A stretch of DNA of 54,384 nt, taken from positions 1 through 54,384 of the forward strand of contig JALWYV010000034.1 of NCBI GenBank assembly GCA_027003075.1, read 5' to 3'. The translations under genes and the position numbers were made by a program. Positions 25,469 through 34,183 of the stretch are shown here, piece after piece (position 1 is the first letter of the stretch; each line of letters begins with the position of its first letter). The DNA is from Caldifarciminota bacterium (GTDB lineage: Bacteria; Hydrothermota; Hydrothermia; LBFQ01). The notes below the pieces were generated by a model. The model did no database searches and was not told where the DNA came from. It was given only the letters and a program-made list of their open reading frames with translations.

Positions 25469-26196
25469 CTCCTTCCCCTTCCCTTCCACCTCTTCCGGAA
25501 CTTTATGAGGTAGGCTGAGAGCGTATCCCCCTTCAGGGAGACGAGGGTATCCCCGTAAACCCTGAACCTGTGTATTCCCTCAAGGAGCAGTTTGCTCTCC
25601 GGCTTCTTCCTCTTTCCCTTCGGCGGAAAGTAAAGTACCAGATCTCCGCTCCCGAAGAGGGCTGCGAAGGCCTTACCGACGGGATAAACGGCGGAAATAT
25701 CCGCCAGACCTTCAAATACGACCACCGTATCGTTCTCTCCGGCGAGCCTGAGCAGGTAGTTCCTCTGGAGGACGAAGAGGGTATCCCCCCTGAAAAACAT
25801 GCTCTTAAGTACGTCGTCCGACGTGTACAGGATGATGGGAGCGGTATCGGGGAGCTTCAGATATACGTGGTGGGAGTCGTGCAGGAACAGGGTGTCCCCG
25901 TGGCACGCGAGACCGGATACGACGAAGGGGAACTTCATCTTATCTTTCAGGGTATCTGCTCTGTAGACCAGTACCTTACGGAAGTAGGCGAGGTAAAGTA
26001 TAGGATAGTTAACGCATATTGCCCGTATACCCGGATGCGTCGTGACGAGCGTATCTGCTCCCCATCCTTCCCCCTCTCTGTAAGACACTATAACGGTACC
26101 GTCAGCCCGTGCGTATATTACGGTGTCTCTGAAGTAGGCGAAATCAACCGCGTTCTTCCCGATCCATACGGAGAAGACGGGCTGGAGTACTACCAT
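25456..26196 (-). CDS. Unknown beta-rich protein in the nuoB-ribA-queE operon
   Basis: 246 residues, not recognised. Strands repeat with a GDT or ADT turn (HGDTLFLHD, RGDTLFVLQ, ENDTVVVFEG, YGDTLVSLKGDTLSAYL), spaced roughly 40 residues apart, as in a beta-propeller or WD-like fold. The C-terminus is strongly basic (KFRKRWKGRGRRWRR), suggesting contact with nucleic acid or membrane. There is no signal peptide. It starts on a TAATG overlap with ribA and overlaps queE by 13 bases, so it is certainly co-translated. Function unknown. Confidence 0.7.
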   Translation of the reverse strand: MVVLQPVFSVWIGKNAVDFAYFRDTVIYARADGTVIVSYREGEGWGADTLVTTHPGIRAICVNYPILYLAYFRKVLVYRADTLKDKMKFPFVVSGLACHGDTLFLHDSHHVYLKLPDTAPIILYTSDDVLKSMFFRGDTLFVLQRNYLLRLAGENDTVVVFEGLADISAVYPVGKAFAALFGSGDLVLYFPPKGKRKKPESKLLLEGIHRFRVYGDTLVSLKGDTLSAYLIKFRKRWKGRGRRWRR

Positions 26197-26774
26197 TACA
26201 CCTTCAGGAGGAGATGGCCTAACTTGAGCTTTTTCGTACGGAGATATTCGGCGTTGTGTTCGTTGGGTTCTATCTCTATGGGTACCCTCTCCACCACCTC
26301 TATCCCGTAGTTTCGGAGGTCCCAGATCTTGCCCGGGTTGTTGGTCATGAGTCGTACCCTGCTTATTCCGAGATGCTTGAGGATCTTCCCGGCCACCTCG
26401 TACCGCCGCATATCCGCCTCAAACCCCAGCTGGTGGTTGGCCTGTACGGTATCGTACCCCTCATCCTGAAGGGCGTAGGCGTTTATCTTGTTGAAAAGGC
26501 CTATTCCCCGCCCCTCCTGACGGAGGTATATCAGCACACCCCCCTCGCGGGCTATCCTGTAGAGGGCGTAATTGAGCTGCTCACCGCAGTCACACCTTAA
26601 GGATCCGAGGACGTCCCCCGTGAAACATTCGGAGTGGATACGCAGGAGTACGGGTTCCGCGAGGGGGTCCTTTAAAAGGACGACGTGTTCTTTATCTCCC
26701 TCCCTGACTACGAATATACGAAACTCCCCGAACTCCGTGGGGAGCCTCGCCTCCTTACTGAACTCCATTTTCAC
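26196..26774 (-). CDS. ribA: GTP cyclohydrolase II
   Basis: Opens GTP to the pyrimidine precursor of riboflavin. 192 residues, the normal size of a stand-alone enzyme without a RibB domain. Zinc ligands are in [18 protein letters not shown] (C-x10-C-x-C), followed by [14 protein letters not shown] with the catalytic Arg, and [14 protein letters not shown]. It starts on an ATGA overlap with nuoB and ends on TAATG with the next gene. No other rib gene is in the window. Confidence 0.96.
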   Translation of the reverse strand: MKMEFSKEARLPTEFGEFRIFVVREGDKEHVVLLKDPLAEPVLLRIHSECFTGDVLGSLRCDCGEQLNYALYRIAREGGVLIYLRQEGRGIGLFNKINAYALQDEGYDTVQANHQLGFEADMRRYEVAGKILKHLGISRVRLMTNNPGKIWDLRNYGIEVVERVPIEIEPNEHNAEYLRTKKLKLGHLLLKV

Positions 26775-27325
26775 CTGTAAGGCCCGAGATTGAAGTGCCT
26801 CCCGGTCTCCTTCTCCACCTTTTTGGCAAGCTCAAGGATTCCGTATATCAGGCTCTCCGGTCTGGGAGGGCATCCGGGGACGTATATGTCAACGGGTACT
26901 ATCTGGTCCACCCCCTGAAGGACGGCGTAGTTGTGGTACTTACCGCCCGTATTGGCGCAGGTCCCCATGGATATGACCCACTTGGGTTCGCTCATCTGGT
27001 CGTATATCTGCCTGAGGACGGGGGCCATCTTCATGGTTACGGTGCCAGCGACTATCATGAGGTCGGCCTGTCGCGGAGAAGCGCGGAAGACCTCGTACCC
27101 GAGCCGGGATATGTCAAACCTCGGCTGGGCAACGGCCATCATCTCAATAGCACAGCAGGCCAGCCCGAAGGTGGCCGGCCAGAAGGAGTGTTTCCGCCCC
27201 CAGTTCACGGCCCAGTTTACGGCCTTATCAAGCGTTGTAAACAGTACGGCTCTCTCAAGGTGGGCGCGGATGATCTTCTCTTCTTCCGGTGAAAGTTTAA
27301 CTTCATAAAAAACCTTGTTGGCCAT
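26771..27325 (-). CDS. nuoB: NADH-quinone oxidoreductase subunit B
   Basis: Carries the terminal N2 4Fe-4S cluster next to the quinone site of complex I or a related hydrogenase or membrane oxidoreductase. 184 residues. Cluster ligands are visible in [21 protein letters not shown] and VPGCPPRPE. The quinone-site helix [22 protein letters not shown] is conserved. It is alone: none of the other complex I genes is nearby. It heads an operon with ribA, an unknown gene and queE. A TAAAAT box ends 8 bases before the ATG. Confidence 0.95.
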   Translation of the reverse strand: MANKVFYEVKLSPEEEKIIRAHLERAVLFTTLDKAVNWAVNWGRKHSFWPATFGLACCAIEMMAVAQPRFDISRLGYEVFRASPRQADLMIVAGTVTMKMAPVLRQIYDQMSEPKWVISMGTCANTGGKYHNYAVLQGVDQIVPVDIYVPGCPPRPESLIYGILELAKKVEKETGRHFNLGPYR

Positions 27326-27333
27326 AGGCAGGA

Positions 27334-27339
27334 ATTTTA
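27334..27339 (-). promoter_or_regulatory. -10 box for the nuoB operon
   Basis: TAAAAT on the minus strand, 8 bases before the ATG at 27325. Confidence 0.6.
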
Positions 27340-27496
27340 AGGGTGCATCCGGGTAAATCTCCGGCGTGTGGTAACCTCTCTTATCGCAGACGGTGTTGGG
27401 GGTATCGGGAAGGTGTTTTCCGGTGGTGGGGTGTGTGATAAAGAGAGATAATTTTGAGGCTTACGACCGAACTATGGGTGCAAACCTTTCATGGGT

Positions 27497-27502
27497 TATA
27501 AT
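27497..27502 (+). promoter_or_regulatory. -10 box for the pentapeptide-repeat gene
   Basis: Perfect TATAAT ending 8 bases before the ATG at 27511; leaderless geometry. Confidence 0.65.
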
Positions 27503-27510
27503 TTCGGGTG

Positions 27511-29931
27511 ATGGAAGAAAACTGGAAGGATCACTGGCACAAATATAACGTAAAAAACTTTCCGGATAGGTGGAGGGACGCCGAATCTCTGGGCCTTGAG
27601 TCTTCCATTTGCTCTGTTGAGGGATGTATGAGGGATGCGATTGGGTTTATGTGGGCGAATGAAGGAGATATTCAGGCTTTGAATGATAGGCCGGGGTTGA
27701 ACGGTGGGCAAAATAGGGCGGAGGAGTTAAGGGATGAACTGCAGAAGTGTATTTTTCACACGGATAAGGAAAATGAGATATGGATTGAGAATTGGAATAG
27801 GGAGATGGAAAGGTGGAAGAGGGATAGGGATGAGGCTCTGGAACGGATAAGAATGCTGAAGGAAAAAATATTCGTTCCACAGAAAGATATGAATGAGGCA
27901 CTTAATAACCTGAACCGCATTTTGAAAAATCGGCCGGGAGATTATGAGTGGAGAAGTGAGAGGGTCGGAGAATTTTGGAGGTTTATAAGGAGGTACAGGG
28001 ATGTTGAATTTAACCCAAACTCAAACGATCAAGATAGCAGGTGGGGAATTACACAGGGAGGAACATATAACTTTTCCCTTTTCGTATTCCCGGAGTTTGA
28101 AGAGGGAAATATTGAAAGAAGCGAGAACGGTGATTTTATTGTACAAAGGGATTTTTCTTTCTGGAGCGAGAATGAAATATACGGATTTACACAAAATGCT
28201 GATTTCAAAAATACAACATTTTCACAAGGTGCTAACTTCGGCAATACAACATTTTCACAAGGTGCTAACTTCGGCAATACAACATTTTCACAAGGTGCTA
28301 ACTTCGGCAATACAACATTTTCACAAGGTGCTAACTTCGGCAATGCAACATTTTCACAATATGCTAACTTCAGCAATGCAACATTTTCACAATATGCTAA
28401 CTTCAGCAGTGCAACATTTTCACAAGGTGCTAACTTCAGCAATGCAACATTTTCACAATATGCTAACTTCAGCAATGCAACATTTTCACAAGATGCTTAC
28501 TTTAGTAATGTAACATTTTCAAAAAATGCTGACTTCAGCAATGCAATATTCTCACAATATACCAACTTCATAGGTGCAACATTTGCACAAGATGCCAACT
28601 TTATAGGTGCAATATTTTCAAAAAATTCTGACTTCAGCAATGTAACATTTTCACAAGGTGCTAACTTCAGCAGTACAACATTTTCACAATATGCTTACTT
28701 CAGCAACGCAACATTTACACAAGATGCCAACTTTATAGGTGCAATATTTTCAAAAAATTCTGACTTCAGCAATGTAACATTTTCACAAGATGCTAACTTC
28801 ATAGGTGCAATATTTTCAAAAAATTCTGACTTCAGATGGGCAATATTTACACAGCGTGGGATATTTGAAAATATTAATATCAACAATCCTGAGCCTGGGA
28901 ATCTTATTTTATCACGCCTCAATTTGCCATCCGACACCTCACAGATCATCCTTCGGAACGTTAGACTCAGAGATCTAACCATCTCCTTCATTAACCACCG
29001 CCTCACTCCCGACAACTTCCTCATCCACAACCTTGACGTCTCCGACCCCAACGGCACCATACACTTTGAGAGCGTTTATCTTGAAGATCTGAAGTTCGTA
29101 AACGTTGACTGGGGCGATGTATCCACCCGAAGGATAAGTCCGAGGCTTTATAGCGACAACCCCCGCGCGGCACGGGACATATACCGCCAGATAAAACTCG
29201 CCCTTGACAAACAGGAAAACTACATAGACGCCCGCAAGTTCTACGCCCTTGAGATTCAGGCGCACGGAAGGGAGCTGGAAACGGAGTTAAGGGACAGGAG
29301 TTTCCCGCCAATATCTTGGATTTTCGCAGGAATAATACATTTCTCAAACGCCCTTCTCGGAGATAACGATTTCATAACTACCCTGAGCCTTCAGGTCGCC
29401 AGTGCTTCGTTAAAGACACTCAGCGTGCTGCTCTATCTCGTCCCCGCCCTCGGCCTGTTCTTCCTTGTTGCGTACTACACCAGTTACGCCCCTATCGTAC
29501 TTGCCCTTCTCCTGTTGCTTCTGATATTACCCCACCACAGGGTACCCGTCCTGCGATCCCTCGGCGCCTTCAACTCCCTCATCATCTACTACCTCTACGG
29601 CCTCACCGCCGGCTTTGGCCTTAGCTGGGTAAGACCCCTGTTGTGGCTCGTGGGTACTGTGGCCGTTTATACGTATTTAGACAACCATCTTTATCAGATT
29701 TACTGTGACATAGCGCTTCGTATTCCTGAAAACGTGAGAGATGTAGTGGTTAATGCGGTTTATAATATATCCAAAAACCTCAACGAATTCGCCCTGAACC
29801 TCCTCCAGTTCCTTCCCAACCAGAACCTCTCCAGCCCGGACCATCCCTTCCTGACCCTCGTCTTCTTCGTCCTCTCCTCCTACCTCATATACCAGACCAT
29901 CGTCGCCCTCCGCCGCAGGGTGCGGCGATGA
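27511..29931 (+). CDS. Large pentapeptide-repeat membrane protein
   Basis: 806 residues in three parts. Residues 1-229 are charged and partly coiled coil, with a KCIFH motif. Residues 230-449 are twenty 11-residue units of the form A-N-F-x-x-A-T-F-S-Q-x, that is two pentapeptides plus one residue, which should fold into a right-handed quadrilateral beta helix. Residues 450-600 are a less regular continuation. The last 190 residues hold about five hydrophobic helices (SVLLYLVPALGLFFLVAYY, IVLALLLLLLIL, and others to LTLVFFVLSSYLIY), so it is an integral membrane protein. The first 1.4 kb is AT-rich and the last 1 kb matches the genome average, so the gene looks mosaic. Function unknown. ATG is preferred over the overlapping GTG at 27508. 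Confidence 0.9.
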   Translation: MEENWKDHWHKYNVKNFPDRWRDAESLGLESSICSVEGCMRDAIGFMWANEGDIQALNDRPGLNGGQNRAEELRDELQKCIFHTDKENEIWIENWNREMERWKRDRDEALERIRMLKEKIFVPQKDMNEALNNLNRILKNRPGDYEWRSERVGEFWRFIRRYRDVEFNPNSNDQDSRWGITQGGTYNFSLFVFPEFEEGNIERSENGDFIVQRDFSFWSENEIYGFTQNADFKNTTFSQGANFGNTTFSQGANFGNTTFSQGANFGNTTFSQGANFGNATFSQYANFSNATFSQYANFSSATFSQGANFSNATFSQYANFSNATFSQDAYFSNVTFSKNADFSNAIFSQYTNFIGATFAQDANFIGAIFSKNSDFSNVTFSQGANFSSTTFSQYAYFSNATFTQDANFIGAIFSKNSDFSNVTFSQDANFIGAIFSKNSDFRWAIFTQRGIFENININNPEPGNLILSRLNLPSDTSQIILRNVRLRDLTISFINHRLTPDNFLIHNLDVSDPNGTIHFESVYLEDLKFVNVDWGDVSTRRISPRLYSDNPRAARDIYRQIKLALDKQENYIDARKFYALEIQAHGRELETELRDRSFPPISWIFAGIIHFSNALLGDNDFITTLSLQVASASLKTLSVLLYLVPALGLFFLVAYYTSYAPIVLALLLLLLILPHHRVPVLRSLGAFNSLIIYYLYGLTAGFGLSWVRPLLWLVGTVAVYTYLDNHLYQIYCDIALRIPENVRDVVVNAVYNISKNLNEFALNLLQFLPNQNLSSPDHPFLTLVFFVLSSYLIYQTIVALRRRVRR
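28198..28857 (+). repeat. Twenty tandem 33-bp units inside the pentapeptide gene
   Basis: Exactly 20 units of 33 bp (660 bp), each coding for one 11-residue repeat. Units 2-4 are almost identical at DNA level, later units diverge in a mixed order (for example units 13, 17 and 19 share the IGAIFSKN form). This pattern suggests recent unit duplication and conversion. Unit number may vary between strains. Confidence 0.95.
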
Positions 29932-29939
29932 TTCCACCT

Positions 29940-29945
29940 TAAACT
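29940..29945 (+). promoter_or_regulatory. -10 box for rnr
   Basis: TAAACT ends 6 bases before the GTG at 29952. Confidence 0.4.
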
Positions 29946-29951
29946 ACCGGC

Positions 29952-32012
29952 GTGGCAAAAAGAAAGAAGGAGACCTCACCTGAGGAAAAAGTCATTACAC
30001 TCCTGAAAAAGGCAAAAAAACCGAAACTAACCTTAAGCCAGATAGCGAAGGCCCTCAGGCTCAGTAAGAAGAAGACCAAAAAGATCCTCTTCCGTCTCAT
30101 AGAATCCGGGGAGGTTATACGGCTCGGAAAACGCTACGCCCACGTCCTTCGCGCTGGCAAGGTCGTAAGGGGAGTTATACAGATAAAGAGGGCGGGTTTC
30201 GGATTCGTTAAGACCGACGAGGGGGAGATATTCGTGCCAGCGTGGGCGACCGGAGATGCCCTGAGCGGCGATGAGGTTGAGGTTCTCATATTCCCCGACC
30301 GTAAGGGGGAACTGCCTGAGGGTAAGGTACTGAGGGTAATAAAGCACGGGCTTATATACGTCGGCGGCACTTACGTCGGCAGGGGCATGGTCATAACGGA
30401 CGACCCCCGCCTCGGCACCGTACGGGTAAAACTCAAGAAGGGGCAGAGGATAAAGCGGGGAACACGGGTAATCCTGCGCAGGAAGGACGGAAAATGGGAG
30501 ATATACGAGGTAAATCCGGACGACTACCGCCTGATAGAGCTCAAGTACTCGCTGCCGACGAAGTTTCCCCGCCGTGTCCTCAAAGAGGTTGAGAACCTAA
30601 GGATGGAGGAGGACAAGGGGAGGGTTGACCTGAGGGAGGAGTTCACGATAACCATAGACCCCCGCACTGCCAAAGATTACGACGACGCCGTATACGTTGA
30701 GAGGTACGAGAAGGGGTGGATTCTCAAGGTACATATAGCGGACGTCTCCTACTGGGTAAAGAAGGGAAGCGCCCTTGATAAGGAGGCCCTGAAGAGGGGG
30801 ACGAGCGTTTACCTGATAGACAGGGTGATTCCCATGCTTCCCCATAGACTCTCCGACGATCTCGCCTCCCTTCTCCCGGGCAAACCAAAGTACACCTTCA
30901 CGGTAGAGGTGAAGATAACCCGCGACGGCCGGGTCCTTACGAGGACGGCGAAGTTCTACAGGAGCGTGATAAAGTCGTGGGCGAGGTTTACCTACGAGGA
31001 CGCCGAGAGGGTCCTGAACGGTGAGGAGCCTGCGGACCCCGAAACGGTCATTCACAGGAAGGCCTTCGGAGGAGTGAAGCGTACCCTCAAGGAGGCCAGC
31101 GCTCTGGCGGAGATCCTCAGGGCAAAGAGGGAGGAGAGGGGAAGCATAGACTTTGACCTCCCGGAGGCGGAGTTCTTCATGGAGGACGGGAAGGTCGTTA
31201 TGGTATCCCCGAAGGAGAGGCTCTGGAGCCACAAGATAATAGAGGAACTCATGATAGTGGCCAACACCGTCGTTGCCACGTACATGCAGAAGAAGGAGTG
31301 GCCGGTACTCTACCGCGTACACGACAGGCCGGACCCGAGGAAGGTAAAGAAGTTCATAACCCTCGCCGAAAGGCTTCTGGGGAAGTCCTTCAAACACCGT
31401 CGCATAACGCCAAAGTTTCTATCAGAGGTCGTAAAACAGTTCCGGGGAAGGCCGGAGGAGACCCTTATGAACTACCTCCTACTTCGCAGTATGGCGAGGG
31501 CGGAGTACTCCCCCATAAACGTAGGACACTTCGGGCTTGCCCTGAAGAACTACCTGCACTTCACCAGCCCCATCCGCCGTTATCCCGACCTCGTAGCCCA
31601 CCGCCAGCTGTGGCAACTGATAAACGGTAAGAAGTCCCTTTACACCCACGAAGAACTTATAGAACTGGGCAAATACCTCTCCGAGAGGGAGAGACTCGCG
31701 GAGGATGCCGAGTGGGAGATGTGGAGGCTGAAGATATACGAGTTCATGCAGGATAAGGTAGGGGAGGTTTACGAGGGCATAGTTACGGGGGTGTCGTCGG
31801 AGAGCCTGTTCGTCCAGATAACCGACCACCTCGCCGAAGGTTACGTCCCCTACCATACCATAAAGGGAAGGGTCGTTCCCCTGCCGGAGGAGTATTCGGT
31901 TATGGTCTTCCGGGGTAGGGAGAGCAGCAGGATAACCCTCGGAGACAGGGTAAAGGTGCGGGTGGTCAACGTCAACAAGTACATGAAGGATATGGTTCTG
32001 GAGCTGGTGTGA
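29952..32012 (+). CDS. rnr: Ribonuclease R
   Basis: 3'-5' exoribonuclease that degrades structured RNA. 686 residues, on the short side for RNase R. In order: a basic N-terminal helix-turn-helix (LTLSQIAKALRLSKKKTKKIL), cold-shock domains (KRAGFGFVKTDEGEIFVP), the RNB catalytic domain starting near residue 225 with IDPRTAKDYDDAV (aspartates near 236-245 bind Mg), then HRLSDDLASLLPGK, and a C-terminal S1 domain (GEVYEGIVTGVSSESLFVQI). It starts with GTG; TTG or ATG alternatives are not needed because the AKRKKE start is in phase with the promoter box. The stop abuts the convergent band-7 gene with no spacer. Confidence 0.96.
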   Translation: MAKRKKETSPEEKVITLLKKAKKPKLTLSQIAKALRLSKKKTKKILFRLIESGEVIRLGKRYAHVLRAGKVVRGVIQIKRAGFGFVKTDEGEIFVPAWATGDALSGDEVEVLIFPDRKGELPEGKVLRVIKHGLIYVGGTYVGRGMVITDDPRLGTVRVKLKKGQRIKRGTRVILRRKDGKWEIYEVNPDDYRLIELKYSLPTKFPRRVLKEVENLRMEEDKGRVDLREEFTITIDPRTAKDYDDAVYVERYEKGWILKVHIADVSYWVKKGSALDKEALKRGTSVYLIDRVIPMLPHRLSDDLASLLPGKPKYTFTVEVKITRDGRVLTRTAKFYRSVIKSWARFTYEDAERVLNGEEPADPETVIHRKAFGGVKRTLKEASALAEILRAKREERGSIDFDLPEAEFFMEDGKVVMVSPKERLWSHKIIEELMIVANTVVATYMQKKEWPVLYRVHDRPDPRKVKKFITLAERLLGKSFKHRRITPKFLSEVVKQFRGRPEETLMNYLLLRSMARAEYSPINVGHFGLALKNYLHFTSPIRRYPDLVAHRQLWQLINGKKSLYTHEELIELGKYLSERERLAEDAEWEMWRLKIYEFMQDKVGEVYEGIVTGVSSESLFVQITDHLAEGYVPYHTIKGRVVPLPEEYSVMVFRGRESSRITLGDRVKVRVVNVNKYMKDMVLELV

Positions 32013-32960
32013 TCACTTCTCCAGCTTATCTATGTTCAGGATGTTCTCCTGATCCGTGACCAGAACCTTTATCTTCTTTCCGAGCTTCTCAATGTAAAGG
32101 TAGGTGAGGATCTTCGGGTTCTTCCTTATGGCCTCCCCGACGATGGATAGGGCCTTCGCCTTGCCACGGGCCTCTACCATCATCTTCTCAACCTTCAGGC
32201 TCTCCTGCTTTATGGCGTACTTCATCTTGAGGGCCTCCTGCTCGGCGATCCGCCTCTCCTCCAGAGCCTTCTCGTAGTCGGGCGAGAGCTTTATATCCCT
32301 TATGACGGCGTCAACGAACATGAAACCCATCGGCTCAATTTTGGCCTTTATGTACTCCTTCAGGTCGTACTCCACACCGTGCCGGCTGTAGGCTATCAGG
32401 TCCTCCGCCGTGTACTTGGATATTATGTACTTTATGGCGGCTACGAACGTGGGCCTTATGAACTTCTCCTCGTAGTCCGGCCCGAAGTTCCTGTGAACCT
32501 TCATGAGGTTCTCCGGAATGAGCTTGTACCACATGGTGGCCTCAACCCCCACGGTTATACCGTCCTTACTCGTTCCCCATACCGTACCCTCTCCCTTCCG
32601 CTTCTTCGTAGGGCTGATGGTCACCTCCCTCACCCTCAGGTCGTAGAGGTAGATCTTCTCAAAGAAGGGCATTATGAAGACCGTACCCTCCCGCACTATG
32701 CTGTATTTACGGAACAGGCTGTTGAACTTGACTCCGGCGTTCCCCTGAGGTATGACCTTAACCGACATGAAGGCGAGGGCAACCACTACCGCCACTATCG
32801 TCCCGGCAACAAGTTGCGGGGTAATAATGAACTTCCGTACCGTCCGTATATCACCACCCTTCTCAACGAGAACCTCCTGCGTACCGTAACGGTAAATCAG
32901 GTAGAGTACTACGGCGATGAGCGCAACCGGTACGAGAACGTTCAAAATATCATAACTCAT
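32013..32960 (-). CDS. Band-7/SPFH (prohibitin-like) membrane protein
   Basis: 315 residues. Two hydrophobic segments at about 7-24 and 48-67 precede the SPFH domain (VKVIPQGNAGVKFNSLFRKYSIVREGTVFIMPFFEKIYLYDLR). A coiled-coil tail rich in Glu, Ala and Lys follows (EERRIAEQEALKMKYAIKQESLKVEKMMVEARGKA). SPFH proteins form rings at the inner membrane and often regulate FtsH-type proteases; no protease gene is adjacent. It starts on an ATGA overlap with purS. Confidence 0.92.
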   Translation of the reverse strand: MSYDILNVLVPVALIAVVLYLIYRYGTQEVLVEKGGDIRTVRKFIITPQLVAGTIVAVVVALAFMSVKVIPQGNAGVKFNSLFRKYSIVREGTVFIMPFFEKIYLYDLRVREVTISPTKKRKGEGTVWGTSKDGITVGVEATMWYKLIPENLMKVHRNFGPDYEEKFIRPTFVAAIKYIISKYTAEDLIAYSRHGVEYDLKEYIKAKIEPMGFMFVDAVIRDIKLSPDYEKALEERRIAEQEALKMKYAIKQESLKVEKMMVEARGKAKALSIVGEAIRKNPKILTYLYIEKLGKKIKVLVTDQENILNIDKLEK

Positions 32961-33199
32961 AACTTCTGGACGCTATAGTCCTCTATTATAGGGTTGGAAA
33001 GCACCTCGCTGGCCATCTTTTCCACCATTTTAATGGCCTCCTCCTCTCCGTCGGCCTCAACCTCCACATCTATGCTCCTGCCTATGCGGACGTCCTTTAC
33101 CTTCATACCCATATCCCTGAGGACTGAGGAGACGGCCCTTCCCTGAGGATCCAGAAGGTCCTTACGGGGCATGACTATAACCCTGAACCTGAAGAGCAT
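32957..33199 (-). CDS. purS: Phosphoribosylformylglycinamidine synthase subunit PurS
   Basis: Small subunit of the three-part FGAM synthase (PurL, PurQ, PurS) in purine synthesis, which helps channel ammonia. 80 residues from the ATG at 33199: LFRFRVIVMPRKDLLDPQG, then LRDMGMKVKDVRIGRSIDVEVEAD, the typical double beta-alpha-beta. A longer reading from 33226 would run through the promoter; the TATAAT box ends 7 bases before the ATG at 33199, which decides the start. PurL and PurQ are not here; instead it is translationally coupled to a band-7 gene. Confidence 0.93.
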   Translation of the reverse strand: MLFRFRVIVMPRKDLLDPQGRAVSSVLRDMGMKVKDVRIGRSIDVEVEADGEEEAIKMVEKMASEVLSNPIIEDYSVQKL

Positions 33200-33206
33200 G
33201 GTGGGG

Positions 33207-33212
33207 ATTATA
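33207..33212 (-). promoter_or_regulatory. -10 box for purS
   Basis: Perfect TATAAT on the minus strand, 7 bases before the ATG at 33199. It lies just downstream of the korB terminator. Confidence 0.65.
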
Positions 33213-33224
33213 CCCCCGAACCAC

Positions 33225-33250
33225 AAAAAAGAGGGGGCGTGCGCCCCCTC
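33225..33250 (-). terminator. Intrinsic terminator after korB
   Basis: Perfect 8-bp stem GAGGGGGC/GCCCCCTC with a 4-base loop, followed on the minus strand by six T residues. It ends the korB transcript 25 bases after the stop and insulates the purS promoter. Confidence 0.92.
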
Positions 33251-33274
33251 AGGACGAAAAGAGCAAGGGCGCTC

Positions 33275-34162
33275 CTATACGAAGTTCTCCTCTATGATCT
33301 TCTTTACCTTCTCCTTCCAGACGTCCGAGGTTATGTCGTCGTACACGGGGACGGTGTCCTTGTTCTTGAGAAGCAGCTCCTCGTACGTGGGAAGGCCCTC
33401 CTCCTTGTAGATTATACCCAGAGGGAGTTTCCCCTGCGCCCAGGTGTCGGAGACGGCCTTTAGGGCCTCCATACGGGTGGGAAGGGGACCGTTATCATCA
33501 ACGTAGTGAACCCTCTCCTTGAACCAGTCGTAGGTGTTGAACCGGTTGAAGGTCACGCACGGGGAGAATATGTCAACGAAGGCGAACCCCTTGAACCTTA
33601 TGGCCTCCGTAAGGATCTCGGCGAGGCGTTTGGGATCTCCGGAGAAACCTCTGGCGACGAAAGGCGCGCCCATGGACAGGGCGATGTAAACCGGCTCTAT
33701 GTTACCCTCAACGGACCCGAAGGGGGACGTACCGCTCTTGAACCCCGGAAGGGAGGTGGGTGAGGTCTGACCTTTCGTCAGGCCGTAGATCATGTTGTTC
33801 ATGACGATGTAGGTTATGTCCGGATTCCGGCGCATGACGTGGAGGAAGTGGTTCCCACCTATGGCGTAACCGTCACCGTCCCCACCCGCCCCTATGACCG
33901 TAAGGGTGGGGTTGGCTATCTTTACGGCCGTGGCCGTCGGGAGAACTCTCCCGTGGATACCGTGGTAGCCGTAGGACTTCACGTAGTCGCTGATCTTACC
34001 GCTGCACCCTATCCCCGACACCACCACCACCTCGTGGGGCTGTTTGTTAAGGTTAACGAGGGCTTTCTTAAGAGCAAGCAGTACGGCATAATCCCCGCAC
34101 CCCGGACACCACGTCGGTTTATGGGAGTCGTAGTCTTTCAAGGTAACCTTGACTTCTACCAT
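33275..34162 (-). CDS. korB: 2-oxoacid:ferredoxin oxidoreductase, beta subunit
   Basis: Thiamine diphosphate subunit of a 2-oxoglutarate- or pyruvate-type ferredoxin oxidoreductase. 295 residues. Cluster cysteines are in WCPGCGD, GIGCSGK and SPCVTFN. The TPP/Mg motif is GAGGDGDGYAIGGNHFLH, and MNNMIYGLTKGQTSPTS is typical of the two-subunit KorAB type. The gamma-alpha partner is not adjacent, which is unusual. Unlike most first genes here it has a real leader: TATAAT, then AAGGAGGT, then ATG. It is bounded by its own promoter and terminator, so it is monocistronic. Confidence 0.95.
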   Translation of the reverse strand: MVEVKVTLKDYDSHKPTWCPGCGDYAVLLALKKALVNLNKQPHEVVVVSGIGCSGKISDYVKSYGYHGIHGRVLPTATAVKIANPTLTVIGAGGDGDGYAIGGNHFLHVMRRNPDITYIVMNNMIYGLTKGQTSPTSLPGFKSGTSPFGSVEGNIEPVYIALSMGAPFVARGFSGDPKRLAEILTEAIRFKGFAFVDIFSPCVTFNRFNTYDWFKERVHYVDDNGPLPTRMEALKAVSDTWAQGKLPLGIIYKEEGLPTYEELLLKNKDTVPVYDDITSDVWKEKVKKIIEENFV

Positions 34163-34183
34163 ATTTGACCTCCTTAAGTGGGT

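Noticed and set aside
28001-28513. Repetitive open frames in other phases of the 33-bp repeats (28001-28513 plus, 28029-28475 minus)
   Set aside because: A 33-bp period keeps all frames open. Only the frame from 27511 runs on into unique coding sequence and membrane helices.
28198-28857. 33-bp periodicity considered as a CRISPR array
   Set aside because: The units are contiguous without spacers, lie in frame in a gene and encode pentapeptide repeats.
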